A stretch of 64,000 bases of DNA from Dermanyssus gallinae (taxonomy: Eukaryota > Arthropoda > Arachnida > Mesostigmata > Dermanyssidae): NCBI GenBank assembly GCA_003439945.1, contig QVRM01002356.1:157555-221554 (forward strand), in the 5' to 3' direction. Position numbers and translations under genes: made by a program. Position 1 is the stretch's first letter. Each line of letters begins with the position of its first letter. The notes below the pieces were generated by a model that did no database searches, was not told the DNA's origin, and saw only the letters and a program-made list of their open reading frames with translations. Of the stretch, positions 61,345 to 64,000 are shown piece after piece.

Positions 61345-61667
61345 AACATATTGTGATGATTTATTAATTAATTTCCAATGCGTTTGCGCACTCGGCAGTG
61401 CTCGCCTTAATAAAAATTGTGGTAAAAAGATGTCACGTGAGGTTAAGGATCAGCTGTCCGTGTCCTTGCTTGATGGTTAGCCCCCGCTTTTATGGACCCG
61501 TGTGCGAGCGGTATATCCTCAAGGTTCCTTGCAACGTTAAGACGGTAACATCCATAAGATTCGTTTTCGTGACGCCAAGCCCACAAGAGCGTACTTGCAG
61601 ATTCGGAGAGTCCCATACACCACTCATAGAGTAGTGATGGATCCGAATCTGAGAGGTTTTTGCGGGT
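61345..61667 (+). repeat. Dispersed repeat R, copy 4 (long)
   Basis: Closely similar to 13562-13880 along its length (TGATGATTTATTAAT, CACTCGGCAGTGCTCGCC, CAGCTGTCCGTGTCCTTGC, ACACCACTCATAGAG). Downstream sequences are unrelated. Confidence 0.75.
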
Positions 61668-62029
61668 CGGGGAGCGCCGCTCTCAGGAATTCGACGTCAT
61701 ACTCGTATTTGGAGATCTTGTCCTGCTGCGCGTGTCCGAACAATCAACCAGCATCATCAAAAGTCTCCGAGCCAAGCTCTGCTCTCTCTTCGCAATTGGA
61801 AAGTAGGGCCAAATCCAAAATGGAGTGTTTACTCCAAAAACACTAAGAGAGTGAGAATGTTCCAACATCGAGACCAAAACCCGAGGTAACGCTTCTCATA
61901 CCAGCCAACCGGCGATCATATATATTTTCGAACTAAACTTTCGTGTCACGAAAAAGGGAACTTTGTACGTGCATGCTGGTAAACTATTCGTACAATTTAC
62001 GGTCGACATAACTGGCGAGAACACTTTTT
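61668..62029. other. Nothing recognised
   Basis: Short overlapping frames only. Confidence 0.35.
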
Positions 62030-62640
62030 CTAAACTTGTGCAATTTTTTTCGGGGCAGGTTCAGTACTGATTCTGTGCACATCATGTGCCAAGGTCTGGG
62101 AAGACCATTGATTGTCGCTGTGGCCGACAGTGTAGAACAATGTCCGGGAACAACGGTTCGGCGTGCCCAATCGTTGGATCTTTGGCTCACCTACTTGTAT
62201 TCTAAGGTCGAATCGTTCGATGTATCCATATATTTCAGCTGACAAAGATCTCAAGTTACGAACCATCAGAAACAGCTACATTCGCCAACTGGGCTTCTAG
62301 GAGATCCAGCGTGATGCCACATCGCATTTTGTGACGAGAGTGATCTTTTCCGACGAAGCCCAGTTCTGCTTGACTGGTGGTGTGAAAAAACAAAACTGTC
62401 GCATCTAGGCAACTGAGATCACTCGCGTAATTCACGAAAAGCCGTTACATGTGCCATATTCAAAAAGTATTATGATTATGATAAAGAGTCATTGAACACT
62501 GTTTCTTACGCTACGGTGAATTGTGAACGTTGTCGCGGCATGATCCACAACTGTCTTTGGCAGAATATGGACGGAATCAATGTGAGTAAACTTTCGTTCC
62601 AAGAAGGGGGTGTCACAGACCCGCTATGACAATGAGCTTT
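62030..62640 (+). mobile_element. Remnant of an IS630/mariner-type transposase (N-terminal and first catalytic part)
   Basis: Plus-strand fragments near 62340-62470 read VIFSDEAQFCLTGGVKKQN, then CR-ATEITRVIHEKPLHVPY, the first catalytic Asp block and following strand of DDE_3-type transposases. Upstream, about 62100-62170 holds a degraded helix-turn-helix (GTTVRRAQSLDL). The second and third catalytic blocks are not visible. Confidence 0.6.
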
Positions 62641-63061
62641 TTAGGATGAAGTGTCCCAGGCGGGTACTTTCGCGCAACGGAGATACTTACTGGCTTTTAG
62701 GATCTTACAATTAACCGCCGCTAGGCCGCTGTGGGGCTTGAAAAGTTAAAACGTACGCTGATAATTCCACGACCATTAGCGAGCTACAAACTACCATTAT
62801 TGCAATTGAGCCGATTTGTGGTGGAAAAATACAACACACTGATTGTCCCGTATACGGCTTATAAAACCAGAAAAGATCACCACACTCAACGGTATTGTAT
62901 TCATCAGAGGTTGTATTCCTTTCTGTATTAAAATGGAAGCGTATGCCTGGCTGGGTGCAGGCTCTGCGTGTGCCTGATCTCTACGTATAGCAATACCGGC
63001 CGTCAGAAGGCTTCATTCCGAGAGAAATGTAATAGAGCTGAACTCGCTAAGTAAGGTATGT
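62641..63061. other. Nothing recognised
   Basis: A 66-codon plus-strand frame at 62731-62931 has no family resemblance. Confidence 0.35.
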
Positions 63062-63566
63062 TTAGTTTTCTACGTACCGTACTGTCCACGGAAGAAGGCC
63101 GTTATGAGTCTGCCCGAGTTGAATCCAGGCTGGTGCTGAGGTTGCTGCGGCTGGGCTGTTGAGGTTGCTGATGGTGATGGTGTTGTTGTTGCTCTGCTGC
63201 TGCTGCTGTTGTTGTTGCTGTTGATGTGGCTGAAGTTGTTGCTGACGGAAGTGCTGGTTGTTGGTGGTCGGATGTTGCTGCTGGGAGAACTGAAGTCGCC
63301 GGGGCGCCGGAGGCACGGCCGCGAAGCCAATCGGTGCCATCGGCGGGCCGAAATGTCCGAACGAGATCGGTGTTTCGCCAGCCGAGCGAACGTTCTTGGC
63401 GTCGAAACGTCCACATGGCAGCGTCCACAAGTCGAAGGTGACGGGCTGGTCGGCGTTCAGCCATGCCGGCTCTCCGGGCGCCATCACAATCGAATTGCGG
63501 TGCACGAACACGTCGCGCTGTGTATCCGTCCGAACGATGAACCCGTAACGCATCACAGCATTGTAC
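63062..63566 (-). CDS. Cold-shock-domain (Y-box-like) RNA-binding protein, 3' exon, partial
   Basis: On the minus strand, after acceptor AACATCAG, the exon reads YNAVMRYGFIVRTDTQRD, VFVHRNSIV and later VTFDLWTLPCGRFDAKNV. This fits the cold-shock fold from strand 2 on, with RNP1 (YGFI) and RNP2 (VFVH), as in Y-box proteins ([22 protein letters not shown]). The missing KW(F/Y) strand must lie in an upstream exon, towards or beyond 64000. The tail is Pro-rich, then a long Gln run (about 63185-63240), suggesting a disordered region. The frame stops at 63062, but a donor-like CG|GTACGT at 63077 may splice it onwards instead. Likely function: binding single-stranded RNA/DNA in translational control. 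The Met upstream of the acceptor is intronic. Confidence 0.7.
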
Positions 63567-63704
63567 CTGATGTTTGAAAACCGAACACCGCTTGAACAAA
63601 CGCCATCAATCGAAGAATAAGAGCTATGCGGCATATCTCTGTCCTCGTGCGTCGGTGGACAGGTTTTTGGCACTGTCGCTACATATCATTATACTGTTGC
63701 GTAT

Positions 63705-63797
63705 TGGATTGTTATTAGTATTCGCTTGACATGAATACTTAAATACAGCCTTTGTCAGCCTTTTATACGAGGGACGCTTACAGCGGCAGCATAATTG
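63705..63797 (-). mobile_element. Tail of a family C non-LTR retrotransposon (copy 4)
   Basis: TATTCGCTTGACATGAATAC, then CTTAAATACAGCC and GGGACGCTTACAGCGGCAGC, matches the 3' flank at 50175-50255. Only the untranslated end is present. Confidence 0.65.
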
Positions 63798-63814
63798 GAC
63801 ATGTTAAGATATCT

Positions 63815-63994
63815 ACGTTTTTCGTGATGTCCCTTAGCCAGACTTAGCGTCAACGGAACTGTTTTTCGCATTGCTTCATAGACGGAGCCCCATAAATACA
63901 AATGTGCAACGGTGGGGCTCGAACACGTGCACCTATGTGTCTCCTCCGATAGCGATGAGCAGGCGAATGCACCTCGCCACCTCGACGGGCTCGA
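63815..63994 (-). repeat. tRNA-derived SINE, family B, copy 3
   Basis: Nearly collinear with 5277-5451: GTCAACGGAACTGTTTTTCG, CATTGCTTCATAGACGGAGC, GGTGGGGCTCGAACACG, ending GACGGGCTCGAC. Follows the family C tail within 20 bp, in the intron of the cold-shock-domain gene. Confidence 0.8.
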
Positions 63995-64000
63995 CATGTT

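Noticed and set aside
63209..63577. 122-codon plus-strand and 165-codon minus-strand frames over the cold-shock exon
   Set aside because: Only the frame ending at 63062 encodes the cold-shock motifs; the others are shadows of its GC-rich and CAG-rich sequence.

Overview
This window is eukaryotic nuclear DNA. It has short exons with GT/AG introns, a tRNA gene with internal promoter and oligo-T terminator, tRNA-derived SINEs, many non-LTR retrotransposon and mariner/Tc1 remnants, and dozens of (TA)n arrays. The mix of mariner lineages, retroelement types and host orthologues suggests an arthropod, perhaps a mite or tick. That is an inference; no taxon marker is present.

Host genes. (1) 1706-18691 (+): an unrecognised small secreted protein, assembled from a signal-peptide exon (1706-1787), 4532-4645, two near-identical alternative exons (10296-10406 and 16318-16428) and a terminal exon (18600-18691). 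All junction phases agree. (2) 32929-36256 (+): mitochondrial ATP synthase subunit g, three exons, 96 aa. (3) 36722-41096 (-): UTP11, the U3 snoRNA-associated rRNA-processing factor, five exons, 252 aa, convergent with gene 2. (4) 43752-43823 (-): tRNA-Asp(GUC). (5) 49311-54121 (+): fucose-1-phosphate guanylyltransferase (FPGT), five exons, about 539 aa. (6) 63062-63566 (-): the 3' part of a cold-shock-domain (Y-box-like) RNA-binding protein with a glutamine-rich tail, cut by the window edge. Weaker candidate exons lie at 25430-25563 and about 60620-60897.

Mobile DNA fills much of the rest. There is one almost intact mariner at 16451-17765 (D,D34D; one frameshift). There are two copies of a Tc1-like family with TIRs of about 210 bp at 21160-22693 and 25932-30543; the second is split by a roughly 3.1-kb APE-type non-LTR element at 26229-29327. 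At least six older mariner/IS630-type remnants, nine non-LTR remnants, a Ty3/gypsy-like integrase fragment, two tRNA-derived SINE families and one unclassified dispersed repeat (four copies) are also present. Most sit in introns or in the gene-poor stretches 18.7-32.9 kb, 41.1-49.3 kb and 54.3-63 kb.

The host genes are housekeeping genes (oxidative phosphorylation, ribosome biogenesis, fucose salvage, translation) and do not form one pathway. The most novel item is the secreted-protein gene with a duplicated symmetric exon and a Gly-Arg-Arg motif near its C-terminus. Exon limits were set by reading splice signals, phases and recalled family sequence; no alignment or transcript was available.
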